From Aphodosoma sp051870875 (GTDB taxonomy: Bacteria > Bacteroidota > Bacteroidia > Bacteroidales > Paludibacteraceae): DNA of 38,403 bases. Below, piece after piece: positions 9,953-17,852 of the stretch. The notes below the pieces were generated by a model. The model was not told where the DNA came from. It did not search any database and was given only the letters and a program-made list of their open reading frames with translations. The DNA lies in NCBI GenBank assembly GCA_051870875.1, contig JBJECG010000032.1:1-38403 (forward strand), read 5' to 3'. A program made the position numbers and the translations under genes. How positions within the stretch are numbered: the stretch's first letter is position 1; each line of letters opens with the position of its first letter.

Positions 9953-9987
9953 CAAAGATACAAAAAAAGATATAATCAGACACAAAA
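9953..9987 (-). promoter_or_regulatory. Bacteroidota-type promoter for the pdxJ-exbB-tonB run
   Basis: On the minus strand a perfect -7 box TATCTTTG occupies 9953-9960, and a TTTTG -33 element lies at 9983-9987, about 22 bp apart. It points towards pdxJ. The spacing is slightly long, and the two divergent promoters overlap in a 224-bp shared region (9790-10013). A small hairpin, TGCGC at 9928-9932 with GCGCA at 9939-9943, sits between the two -7 boxes. Confidence 0.5.
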
Positions 9988-10013
9988 GTGTCGGTAAATT
10001 TTCAAACCCGCCT

Positions 10014-10886
10014 ATGCGAATACTGCTTTTCGGAAACAAGTACAGGTCCGCCCTTGCCGATGCAATGTACAATTTCCTTCTACGGCTTGAAAAAGAACGG
10101 ATTGAGGTGCTTTTTGAAAGATCGTTTTTTGAACATGTGCTGACATCTGGCGATGACCGTATCCGGCGTTTCAGCGTGTTTGACACTGTCCCGGATGCCG
10201 ATATGGCAATAAGCATGGGGGGGGACGGGACATTCCTGTCGACTGCCGATGCCATAGGCAGGCGTGCGATACCTGTCCTGGGTGTGAACATGGGCAGACT
10301 CGGCTTTTTGACGGATGTGCGCGAGACGGAACTTGGAAGTGTGTATGACTTGATAATGGAAAAACGGTATGCCATAGAGGAACGTACTGTGTTGAAGATG
10401 GAAACTGTGGCGGGTGGTGAAAGTGTGGCGCGGTATGCCCTGAATGAAGTGGCCGTGTTGAAACAGGACCTTTCATCGATGATTACGGTCGAGGCACGGA
10501 TAGGCGAAACTCTGCTCAACGTCTATCAGGCCGACGGCCTGGTGGTGAGTACTCCTACAGGCTCTACTGCCTATTCGCTTTCTGTGGGCGGCCCCATCAT
10601 GATGCCCGAAAACCGCAATCTCATCATAGCTCCGGTGGCTTCGCATTCGCTCAATGTGCGCCCGTTGGTGATTCCCGACGAATGGAAGCTCACCCTGAAA
10701 GTCAATAGCCGGAGCCATTCCTACCTGGCTTCTGCCGATGGCCGCAGCATGGCCTTGCCCGATTCAACGGAACTGGCGATAGGGCGGGCTGACTACAATG
10801 TGCGTACCATCCGTCTCGAAGGATTTTCATTCCTCGACACCCTCCGCCAGAAACTTTACTGGGGAGCCGACAGCCGCACTTGTTGA
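10014..10886 (+). CDS. nadK: NAD kinase
   Basis: NAD kinase phosphorylates NAD+ to NADP+, the only route to NADP. With the ATG at 10014 the protein has 290 residues and starts MRILLFGNK, a normal N terminus for the family. The frame is open for 73 codons further upstream, but that stretch runs over the divergent promoters and is not family-like. The GGDG motif is at residues 69-72, NEVAV is near 143-147, and GLVVSTPTGSTAYSLS follows. The gene diverges from pdxJ and precedes fmt by 51 bp. Confidence 0.96.
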   Translation: MRILLFGNKYRSALADAMYNFLLRLEKERIEVLFERSFFEHVLTSGDDRIRRFSVFDTVPDADMAISMGGDGTFLSTADAIGRRAIPVLGVNMGRLGFLTDVRETELGSVYDLIMEKRYAIEERTVLKMETVAGGESVARYALNEVAVLKQDLSSMITVEARIGETLLNVYQADGLVVSTPTGSTAYSLSVGGPIMMPENRNLIIAPVASHSLNVRPLVIPDEWKLTLKVNSRSHSYLASADGRSMALPDSTELAIGRADYNVRTIRLEGFSFLDTLRQKLYWGADSRTC

Positions 10887-10937
10887 CATGAATGCTGATA
10901 TATTGGATTGCTCGGATGTTTGATAGATCATAGAAAC

Positions 10938-12401
10938 ATGAAAATAATATACCTCGGTACCCCCGATTTTGCGGTCGGACCGCTCCGCCGGCTTGTTGAA
11001 GCCGGAAAAGACATAGTTGCTGTCGTCACCATGCCCGACAAACCTGCCGGGCGTGGACACAAGTTGTTGTTTTCTCCCGTCAAGGAGTATGCCCTGTCTC
11101 TCGGTTTGCCTGTATTGCAGCCCGTCAATCTCAAGGACGAAGCATTCCTCGAGGAACTTCGCTCCTATAGGGCCGATCTTCAGATAGTTGTGGCATTCCG
11201 TATGTTGCCCGAAGTGGTTTGGAACATGCCTCCGCTCGGCACTTTCAATCTGCATGCTTCGCTTTTGCCTGAATACCGTGGCGCGGCTCCGATCAATTGG
11301 GCGGTCATCAACGGTGACAAGGAGACCGGTGTCACGACTTTTTTCTTGAAACATGAAATTGATACTGGCAATATCATCATGCAGGAACGCATATCCGTTT
11401 CCGATTCTGACGATGCTGGCTCCGTCCACGACCGTCTTATGATGCTCGGTGCCGATGTTGTGCTCCGTACCGTGGAACGTATAGAGCAGGGCAATCTGGA
11501 AACGACGCCACAATCAGGACTGCCGACTCGTCCTGCTCCGAAAATCTACAAGGATACTTGCCGTCTCTCGTTCGCATTGCCAGTTCGCCGCCTTCACAAT
11601 TACGTGAGGGGCTTTTCTCCTTATCCGGCTGCCTGGATTGCGCTCCGAACCGATTCCGGCGATGTGCTGACCATGAAAATCATCCGTTCCGCGATCGAAG
11701 AATATAAGCATGGATATCCGTTGGGGGCACTCCTTACCGATGACAGGACATACCTCAAGATAGCTGCATCTGACGGTTTCCTGCATCTGACCGAAGTGCA
11801 GCTGGCAGGCAAGCGGCGTATGCCTGTGGCCGACCTTTTGCGCGGTACTCGGCTTGCCGGTTGGACAGTCGATGCGCCTGTCGTTCCGCGGATCTCACTC
11901 CGCCGCTGGTCTGATGCCGACGCCTCTCGCCTTTATCGTCTTGCATCCGACCCCCTGGTCGGCCCTTCTGCCGGATGGCAGCCCCACACTTCTGTGGCTT
12001 ATAGCCTTGATGTTATACGTCGCCATTTTTCATCCCGCATGGTTTATGCTATTGTCATGCGGGCCACCGATGAAATAATCGGTTGTGTCGGTCTGACCCC
12101 GTTCGTCAAGGACGGATTGTCTGAACAGGAGGCCGTTGCTGCCGGCCAGTACGAACTTGGCTATTGGCTTGGCTCCAACTACTGGTCTCTTGGATATGCC
12201 ACCGAAGCCGTCGAAATGCTGCTGGATGATGCCGTCGGAATCATATCAGGTCTGAAAGTCTGGATATGTTATTATGCGGAAAACAAACGTTCTGCCCGCG
12301 TGGCTGACAAATGCGGCTTTAAGATCCAATACTCTAAGACGGTCTGTGACTGCTTTGCATCGAACCGGACGGAGGTACGCGCTTCCCGTTCCTGTTTCTG
12401 A
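10938..12401 (+). CDS. fmt: Methionyl-tRNA formyltransferase fused to a C-terminal GNAT acetyltransferase
   Basis: Residues 1 to about 310 form a complete Fmt, which adds a formyl group from 10-formyl-THF to initiator Met-tRNA. The PAGRG loop (36-40), the catalytic triad N104, H106 and D142, the HASLLPEYRGAAPINWA stretch and the C-terminal domain ending at GTRLAGW are all present. Instead of stopping there, the frame continues to residue 487. Residues of about 316-487 look like a RimJ-type GNAT N-acetyltransferase: ISLRRWSDADA at its start, GYWLGSNYWSLGYATEA (about 408-423) as the acetyl-CoA region, and NKRSARVADKCGF (449-461) near the end. The ATG at 10938 is chosen because MKIIYLGTPDFA is the family start. 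No internal stop or frameshift is seen. What the acetyltransferase modifies is unknown. Confidence 0.9.
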   Translation: MKIIYLGTPDFAVGPLRRLVEAGKDIVAVVTMPDKPAGRGHKLLFSPVKEYALSLGLPVLQPVNLKDEAFLEELRSYRADLQIVVAFRMLPEVVWNMPPLGTFNLHASLLPEYRGAAPINWAVINGDKETGVTTFFLKHEIDTGNIIMQERISVSDSDDAGSVHDRLMMLGADVVLRTVERIEQGNLETTPQSGLPTRPAPKIYKDTCRLSFALPVRRLHNYVRGFSPYPAAWIALRTDSGDVLTMKIIRSAIEEYKHGYPLGALLTDDRTYLKIAASDGFLHLTEVQLAGKRRMPVADLLRGTRLAGWTVDAPVVPRISLRRWSDADASRLYRLASDPLVGPSAGWQPHTSVAYSLDVIRRHFSSRMVYAIVMRATDEIIGCVGLTPFVKDGLSEQEAVAAGQYELGYWLGSNYWSLGYATEAVEMLLDDAVGIISGLKVWICYYAENKRSARVADKCGFKIQYSKTVCDCFASNRTEVRASRSCF

Positions 12402-12486
12402 TGCCTGTTATGCCTTTATGTGCATTCTGGCATATCTTGCCTTGAAAATATGGCTTCGTGTCACGATGACAATTTTAGATTAAATC

Positions 12487-12518
12487 TTTGGCAGTGTCAA
12501 TAAAATAAATTAACTTTG
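12487..12518 (+). promoter_or_regulatory. Strong Bacteroidota-type promoter upstream of the purine cluster
   Basis: TTTG at 12487-12490 (-33) and TAACTTTG at 12511-12518 (-7, TAnnTTTG) are separated by 20 bp. Both match the Bacteroidota consensus exactly. Transcription would begin near 12525 and give a leader of about 260 nt before purE. Confidence 0.75.
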
Positions 12519-12527
12519 CAGCGGATG

Positions 12528-12708
12528 CCAACCGATATCCATTGGTTGGGCAATCAGTCTGTTAGGCTGGTTGGTACAGACGGAAATGAAGCAAAATGCA
12601 ATCAATTGGTCATTGGCGATGACAGCATATCAACGACAGATATTCACTGTAAAGCTGCTATAGAAAAGGGCTGCCCGTGGTACGTGCGTACTTGTTGGCA
12701 GCCTTTTT
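12528..12708 (+). ncRNA. Structured 5' leader of purE, candidate attenuator or riboswitch
   Basis: Just after the predicted start site, CCAACCGAT (12528-12536) and ATTGGTTGG (12541-12549) form a 9-bp hairpin with one G-U pair. GTCTGT (12557-12562) pairs with ACAGAC (12576-12581), and GTCAT (12609-12613) with ATGAC (12619-12623). A second GGTTGG at 12569-12574 could compete for CCAACC. The series ends in a terminator-like hairpin at 12664-12708. I recognise no known riboswitch class. Regulation of the pur genes is inferred from position and structure. The remainder of the 385-bp fmt-purE gap (12402-12486 and 12709-12786) holds only a small GCGG/CCGC hairpin at 12719-12729. Confidence 0.5.
12664..12708 (+). 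terminator. Terminator-like hairpin in the purE leader
   Basis: AAAAGGGCTGCC at 12664-12675 pairs over 12 positions (one G-U) with GGCAGCCTTTTT at 12697-12708. The 3' arm ends in five T residues, so the structure has the form of an intrinsic terminator. The loop contains a nested GTAC/GTAC pair at 12680-12691. An upstream AGCTGC at 12653-12658 could pair with part of the 3' arm as an antiterminator. The hairpin lies 78 nt before purE and after its promoter. Confidence 0.65.
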
Positions 12709-12786
12709 ACATTTATGTGCGGTATCCGCTGTATTACACCCCCTGCTTGGAATTATTATACAAACAATACAAAAACAGTTCGATAT

Positions 12787-13293
12787 ATGCTACCAAGAGT
12801 AAGTATAATCATGGGTAGTACAAGCGATTTGGCCATCATGGAGAAGGCGGCTCGTGTACTCGATGATTTTATGGTGCCGTTTGAGATGCACGCTTTGTCT
12901 GCACACCGTACACCACAGGAAGTGGAGGACTTTTCTAAAAATGCTGCTGCCCGAGGCATTCAGGTGATAATAGCGGCAGCCGGCATGGCAGCGCATTTGC
13001 CCGGCGTGATAGCTGCAAATACCACCCTGCCGGTAATCGGTGTTCCTGTCTCTGCTTCAATGATGGGCATGGATGCCCTTCTTGCTATCGTTCAGATGCC
13101 TCCTGGTATTCCGGTTGCAACCGTCGGTGTCGATGCCGCCATGAATGCGGCTCTGCTCGCCGTTCAGATGCTTGCCGTTGGTGACGACGGCCTGAAAAAA
13201 GCCCTCGCTGAATACAAGGAAAGCCTGAAACTGAAAATAGTGAAGGCCAACGAGGATCTGAAAAATGTCAAATACAACTTCAAAACAAACTGA
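12787..13293 (+). CDS. purE: N5-carboxyaminoimidazole ribonucleotide mutase PurE
   Basis: PurE makes 4-carboxy-5-aminoimidazole ribonucleotide in purine synthesis: class I enzymes rearrange N5-CAIR from PurK, class II enzymes carboxylate AIR with CO2. With the ATG at 12787 the protein has 168 residues and starts MLPRVSIIMGSTSD. The GSTSD loop (10-14) and SAHRTP (38-43) carry active-site residues. The frame is open 24 codons further upstream, but that part is not conserved and lies in the leader. No purK is seen in the window, so which reaction is used is not settled. It leads the purine block. Confidence 0.95.
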   Translation: MLPRVSIIMGSTSDLAIMEKAARVLDDFMVPFEMHALSAHRTPQEVEDFSKNAAARGIQVIIAAAGMAAHLPGVIAANTTLPVIGVPVSASMMGMDALLAIVQMPPGIPVATVGVDAAMNAALLAVQMLAVGDDGLKKALAEYKESLKLKIVKANEDLKNVKYNFKTN

Positions 13294-13354
13294 CAGCATG
13301 CTGTTTGTACATAGCGTTCATTTATGCTCTTGTTCATTTAAGAAACTCTGATGT

Positions 13355-16300
13355 ATGGATTATAGAATTTTTGTCGAGAAAAAACGGCAGTTCCGTGTCG
13401 AGGCCCAAAGCCTTCAGCGTGAACTGAATGCCAACCTGCAGTTGTCGCTCACCGATATGCGCCTGATAAACGTATATGACCTCTTTGGCTTTACACCCGA
13501 ACTGCTCGAACGTACACGCTATGGCGTATTCGGTGAAATCGTTACCGACGATGTTGCTGACAGTATCGACCTTTCTTCCGTTTCGTACATAGCAATCGAA
13601 AGCCTTCCCGGACAGTTCGACCAGCGGGCTGCCAGTGCTGTCGATTGTGTGAAGTTGGTGGCACCCGATGCCGAAGTTGAGATTCGTTGTGCCCGTCTGC
13701 TGCTGTTCGACCGCAAGCTCGATGCTGGTACGCTTGACCGTATCAGACACTACACAATCAATGCTGTCGAATGTCGTGAAAAAGACATGTCCGTCCTTGG
13801 CATAGCCGAGAATGCGGCTGCCGAAGAAGTGAAAGTGCTTGATGGCTTCCGTCGTATGGCCGATGCCGAACTTGCTCCGTACTGTAAATCCCACGGCTTG
13901 GCTATGAATGCCGATGATCTCCGTTGTGTTGTCGACTATTTCAAGGGCGAAGGACGAGATCCTTACCATACCGAACTGATGATCCTCGATACATATTGGA
14001 GCGACCACTGTCGCCACACTACTTTTACCACAGTCCTGGCCGAAATCTCTGTCGATGATTCGTTCATGAAATCCGAGATGGAAGAGAGCCTTGCCGTCTA
14101 TGAGGACATGCGCCGTGAGCTTGGTCGTGAACACAAAGACCGCTGCCTTATGGACTTGGCTACCATCGGTGCCCGGTATTTGAAAAAACACGGCTTCCTC
14201 GATGATATGGAGCAAAGTGAGGAAAACAATGCCTGTAGCATTTTCGTTAATATCAAAGTCGATGGCGAATCGCAACGCTGGCTGCTCCAGTTCAAAAACG
14301 AAACACATAATCATCCTACCGAAATCGAACCGTTTGGCGGTGCGTCAACATGTCTCGGCGGTGCCATACGTGACCCGTTGTCCGGACGTGCGTATGTATA
14401 TCAGGCTATGCGTGTTACCGGTGCCGGAAATATCTATGCCCCTGTCGCCGAAACTCTCGAAGGAAAACTCCCGCAACGGGTCATCTCCACAAAAGCGGCT
14501 GCCGGATATTCAAGTTATGGCAATCAGATAGGTCTTGCCACTACTCATCTTCGCGAAATTTATCACCCGGATTATGTTGCAAAACGCCTTGAAGTAGGTG
14601 CTGTGGTAGGTGCTGTCCGCGCCGATGCTGTCCGCCGTGAACGTCCCTGCCCGGGCGATGTGGTCATGATGTTCGGAGGCCGTACCGGACGCGATGGAGT
14701 CGGCGGAGCCACCGGCTCTTCCAAAGAACACAATGTCAAGTCTCTCGAAACTTGTTCAAGCGAGGTGCAGAAAGGAAACGCTCCGGAAGAACGCAAACTC
14801 GAACGGCTTTTCCGTCGTCCCGAGGTGACTCGTCTCGTCAAAAAATCAAACGATTTCGGTGCTGGAGGTGTATCCGTGGCAATTGGTGAACTTGCCGATG
14901 GTCTCGACATCTACCTCGACCGGGTGAAAACCAAATATAGCGGCCTCAATGCTACCGAACTTGCCATCAGCGAAAGTCAGGAACGTATTGCTGTAGTCAT
15001 TGAAGCTAAAGATGAAGATCTGTTCCGCCACTATTGCGCAAGCGAGAATCTGGAGGTTATACGTATCGCCGATGTCACCGATACGGCCCGTATGCGTATG
15101 TTTTATCACGGTAAGACTATCGTTGACCTCAGCCGTGAGTTTATCGACTCCGCAGGCGCCCCTCATTATACAAAAGCCACCATCGAAGCCGTTGACGAAT
15201 GCAATCCTATGCAGCGCAACGTGCCGGGCGGTAGTATAGCCGAGAAGTTTGAAAACAATCTTGCCGATGATAATGTCCTTTCCCAGAAAGGCCTTATTGA
15301 AACATTCGATGCCACTATCGGACGCAGCACGGTCTTGATGCCTTTCGGTGGCCGCTACCAGCGTTCCGAAACTCAGGTCGGTGTGCAGAAACTCCCTGTC
15401 GAAGGCTATACAGACGATGCCAGCATGATGGCTTACGGGTTCAACCCGTACATATCCAAATGGAGCCCTTATCACGGTGCTGCCTACGCTGTGGTTGAGG
15501 CTTGTACCAAAGTCGTGGCTGCAGGCGGCCGTTACGATACTATGCGCTTTTCTTATCAAGAGTATTTCGAACGCATGTCAGGAAGCCGTTCCTGGGGTAA
15601 GCCGTTGAGTGCCTTGCTCGGTGCTCTCCGTATGCAGAAAGAACTCAAACTGCCTTCAATCGGGGGTAAGGATTCTATGAGCGGCACTTTCCAGAACATC
15701 AGTGTGCCACCTACACTCATCGCTTTCGGTATTACTATGGTTGATGCCAATCATGTGATTTCTACCGATTTCAAGGCTCCTTACCAGAACATATACCTTT
15801 TGCGCCATACTCCGCGGACCAACTATATGCCGGACACCGGTTGTCTGCAACGCAATTTTGCCGCCTTTACCGCTATGGCCGAAGCAGGCAAAGTCACTGC
15901 TGCCTATTCCGTTGGTATGGGTGGCGTAGCCGAAGCCGTTGCCAAGATGGCGTTCGGATCTGCCGTCGGTTGCCGTATCGATGCTGCCGAAGACCTGCTC
16001 TTCAATTATAATTACGGTTCTATTGTCTTCACTTCTGCCGAAAAGATTGAGTCCGAAGAGTTGGATTTGGTACTGCTTGGCACTACAACCGATGACACCC
16101 GTATTTCTCTTGCCGGCAAATCTTGGGACATAGACTCTCTATATCGCCTCAATACCGCCAGGTTCGCCACAGTTTACCCGGATACGGCTGATGCCGACCA
16201 TATGACAATGGAGTTTGAAGCTCCGGATTACCGGGAGATCATTTATCCCGGAGAGGCTGTCGAACACCCTCGTGTATATATCCCCGTATTCCCTGGTACA

Positions 16301-17065
16301 AACTGTGATTATGATCTTGCCAAGGCTTTCCGCACTGCCGGTGCCGATGTTCGTACTACGGTGTTCTGTAATCAGACTGCTGCCGATATCGCCCGCTCCA
16401 TCGAAGTGATGGTTCACGAGATTGCACAATGCCATATACTGGCCCTGGCCGGCGGATTCTCCTCGGGCGATGAACCGGACGGCTCGGCAAAATTCATCTC
16501 TACCGTTTTGAACAACGTTGATGTGGCACGCCAGATACATGCGCTCATTGACCGTAAAGGTTTGATACTCGGTATCTGCAACGGTTTTCAGGCTCTTGTC
16601 AAATCGGGACTGCTTCCTTACGGCCGTCTGGGTTGCCTTACTCCCGACAGTCCGACGCTTTTCCGTAACAACATCAACCGCCATATCTCTCAGATGGTTA
16701 CAACTCGCGTCAGCTCTACAGGTTCGCCTTGGCTCAAAGGTTTCAAAGTAGGAGACACGCATGATATTGCCATGAGTCACGGTGAGGGCAAATTTGTTGT
16801 TAATCCTGAGTTGGCACGACGGCTCTTTGAGCGCGGTCAGGTGGCATTCCAGTATGTCGATGCTGATGGCACCGTCACCATGCACAGTCCCGAAAATCCT
16901 AACGGCTCAAGCTACGCCATCGAAGGCATAATCTCTGAAGACGGCCTGATCCTCGGTAAAATGGGTCATTCCGAACGTTATGAAAACAATATATTCCGCA
17001 ATATTTATGGTCAGAAACGTCAGCCGTTGTTTGACAATGCAGTGGCTTATTTTCGCAAAAGATAA
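13355..17065 (+). CDS. purL: Phosphoribosylformylglycinamidine synthase PurL (large, single chain)
   Basis: PurL converts FGAR to FGAM using ATP and glutamine. This is the large single-chain form (1236 residues), which combines the N-terminal PurS-like part, two synthase halves and the glutaminase that Gram-positive bacteria make as separate PurS, PurL and PurQ. Motifs include NETHNHPTEIEPFGGA, GGRTGRDGVGGATGSS, SNDFGAGGVSVAIGELADG and KDSMSGTF. The C-terminal amidotransferase begins near YIPVFPGTNCD, with the catalytic cysteine C1075 in GICNGFQ. It starts 61 bp after purE and ends 6 bp before the short purC. The length is slightly below the proteobacterial ~1295. Confidence 0.98.
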   Translation: MDYRIFVEKKRQFRVEAQSLQRELNANLQLSLTDMRLINVYDLFGFTPELLERTRYGVFGEIVTDDVADSIDLSSVSYIAIESLPGQFDQRAASAVDCVKLVAPDAEVEIRCARLLLFDRKLDAGTLDRIRHYTINAVECREKDMSVLGIAENAAAEEVKVLDGFRRMADAELAPYCKSHGLAMNADDLRCVVDYFKGEGRDPYHTELMILDTYWSDHCRHTTFTTVLAEISVDDSFMKSEMEESLAVYEDMRRELGREHKDRCLMDLATIGARYLKKHGFLDDMEQSEENNACSIFVNIKVDGESQRWLLQFKNETHNHPTEIEPFGGASTCLGGAIRDPLSGRAYVYQAMRVTGAGNIYAPVAETLEGKLPQRVISTKAAAGYSSYGNQIGLATTHLREIYHPDYVAKRLEVGAVVGAVRADAVRRERPCPGDVVMMFGGRTGRDGVGGATGSSKEHNVKSLETCSSEVQKGNAPEERKLERLFRRPEVTRLVKKSNDFGAGGVSVAIGELADGLDIYLDRVKTKYSGLNATELAISESQERIAVVIEAKDEDLFRHYCASENLEVIRIADVTDTARMRMFYHGKTIVDLSREFIDSAGAPHYTKATIEAVDECNPMQRNVPGGSIAEKFENNLADDNVLSQKGLIETFDATIGRSTVLMPFGGRYQRSETQVGVQKLPVEGYTDDASMMAYGFNPYISKWSPYHGAAYAVVEACTKVVAAGGRYDTMRFSYQEYFERMSGSRSWGKPLSALLGALRMQKELKLPSIGGKDSMSGTFQNISVPPTLIAFGITMVDANHVISTDFKAPYQNIYLLRHTPRTNYMPDTGCLQRNFAAFTAMAEAGKVTAAYSVGMGGVAEAVAKMAFGSAVGCRIDAAEDLLFNYNYGSIVFTSAEKIESEELDLVLLGTTTDDTRISLAGKSWDIDSLYRLNTARFATVYPDTADADHMTMEFEAPDYREIIYPGEAVEHPRVYIPVFPGTNCDYDLAKAFRTAGADVRTTVFCNQTAADIARSIEVMVHEIAQCHILALAGGFSSGDEPDGSAKFISTVLNNVDVARQIHALIDRKGLILGICNGFQALVKSGLLPYGRLGCLTPDSPTLFRNNINRHISQMVTTRVSSTGSPWLKGFKVGDTHDIAMSHGEGKFVVNPELARRLFERGQVAFQYVDADGTVTMHSPENPNGSSYAIEGIISEDGLILGKMGHSERYENNIFRNIYGQKRQPLFDNAVAYFRKR

Positions 17066-17071
17066 AAAAGA

Positions 17072-17809
17072 ATGAACTGTAATATTGATGCCCGAGGTAT
17101 CCCCCAGGGAAAAATGCTATATGAGGGAAAGGCAAAACAGATATTTATGACTGATGACCCGTTGCGTGTCGTTGTTCATTACAAAGACGATGCGTCGGCT
17201 TACAACGGTATCAAACGTGCGCAAATTACCAACAAGGGGATTCTTAACAATAAAATATCTGCGATTATTTACGCATACCTTGAAAAAGAAGGTATAAAAA
17301 CTCATTTCATCGAACGGCTTGATGACCGCAACCAGCTTTGTTTGCGTGTAGAGGTTATTCCTATCGAAGTAGTTGTCCATAACCGTGCCGCTGGCTCTAT
17401 GGCTCGCCGTCTTGGCCTTGACGAGGGCATGAAACCTGACAATACAATTTACGAATATTGTTATAAAAACGATGATCTGGATGATCCGCTTATCAACGAA
17501 CATCATGCGGTGGCTCTTGGCTTGTCTACATACGATGAGATGAAAACAATTCACCTGTTGGCCGGTCGCATCAATATTTTGTTGACTGGCTTGTTTGCAC
17601 AGATAGGAGTTACGCTTGTCGACTTCAAAATCGAGTTCGGGCGTCTGCCCGATGGCTCGCTTGTATTGAGCGATGAATTAAGTCCTGATACTTGTCGCCT
17701 TTGGGATGCCGATACTCAGGAGCGGCTTGACAAAGATCGTTTCCGCCGCGATTTGGGGCGTGTGGGAGAGGCCTACGGGGAAATACTCCGCCGTTTGTCA
17801 AATTTGTAG
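17072..17809 (+). CDS. purC: SAICAR synthetase PurC, short (Bacillus-like) form
   Basis: SAICAR synthetase joins aspartate to CAIR using ATP. This 245-residue copy has the short bacterial architecture: LYEGKAKQIF near the N terminus, DDASAYNG, RLEVIPIEVVVHNRAAGS-like sequence in the middle, and VTLVDFKIEFGR with LSDELSPDTCRLWD near the end. It starts 6 bp after purL, so the two are surely co-transcribed. A start at the methionine at residue 15 is possible. A second SAICAR synthetase of a different subfamily follows 43 bp downstream, so the cell encodes the step twice. Confidence 0.95.
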   Translation: MNCNIDARGIPQGKMLYEGKAKQIFMTDDPLRVVVHYKDDASAYNGIKRAQITNKGILNNKISAIIYAYLEKEGIKTHFIERLDDRNQLCLRVEVIPIEVVVHNRAAGSMARRLGLDEGMKPDNTIYEYCYKNDDLDDPLINEHHAVALGLSTYDEMKTIHLLAGRINILLTGLFAQIGVTLVDFKIEFGRLPDGSLVLSDELSPDTCRLWDADTQERLDKDRFRRDLGRVGEAYGEILRRLSNL

Positions 17810-17852
17810 TCTTATATAGTTATTATTGAATACCATTTATACATTACTCATT

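Noticed and set aside
9795..10013. N-terminal extension of nadK by 73 codons
   Set aside because: It crosses the divergent promoters and is not conserved; the ATG at 10014 gives the normal start.
12528..12708. Match of the purE leader to the known guanine, PRPP or THF riboswitches
   Set aside because: I do not see the conserved cores of those classes. This is judged by eye only, so an Rfam search is needed.
12516..12818. 100-codon plus-strand frame across the purE leader
   Set aside because: It begins inside the promoter -7 box, before the predicted transcript start, and overlaps the purE start in another frame. The region is better explained as a structured leader.
13334..14314. Minus-strand open frame opposite the 5' part of purL (326 codons)
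   Set aside because: A shadow of purL codon usage; the predicted protein is not family-like.
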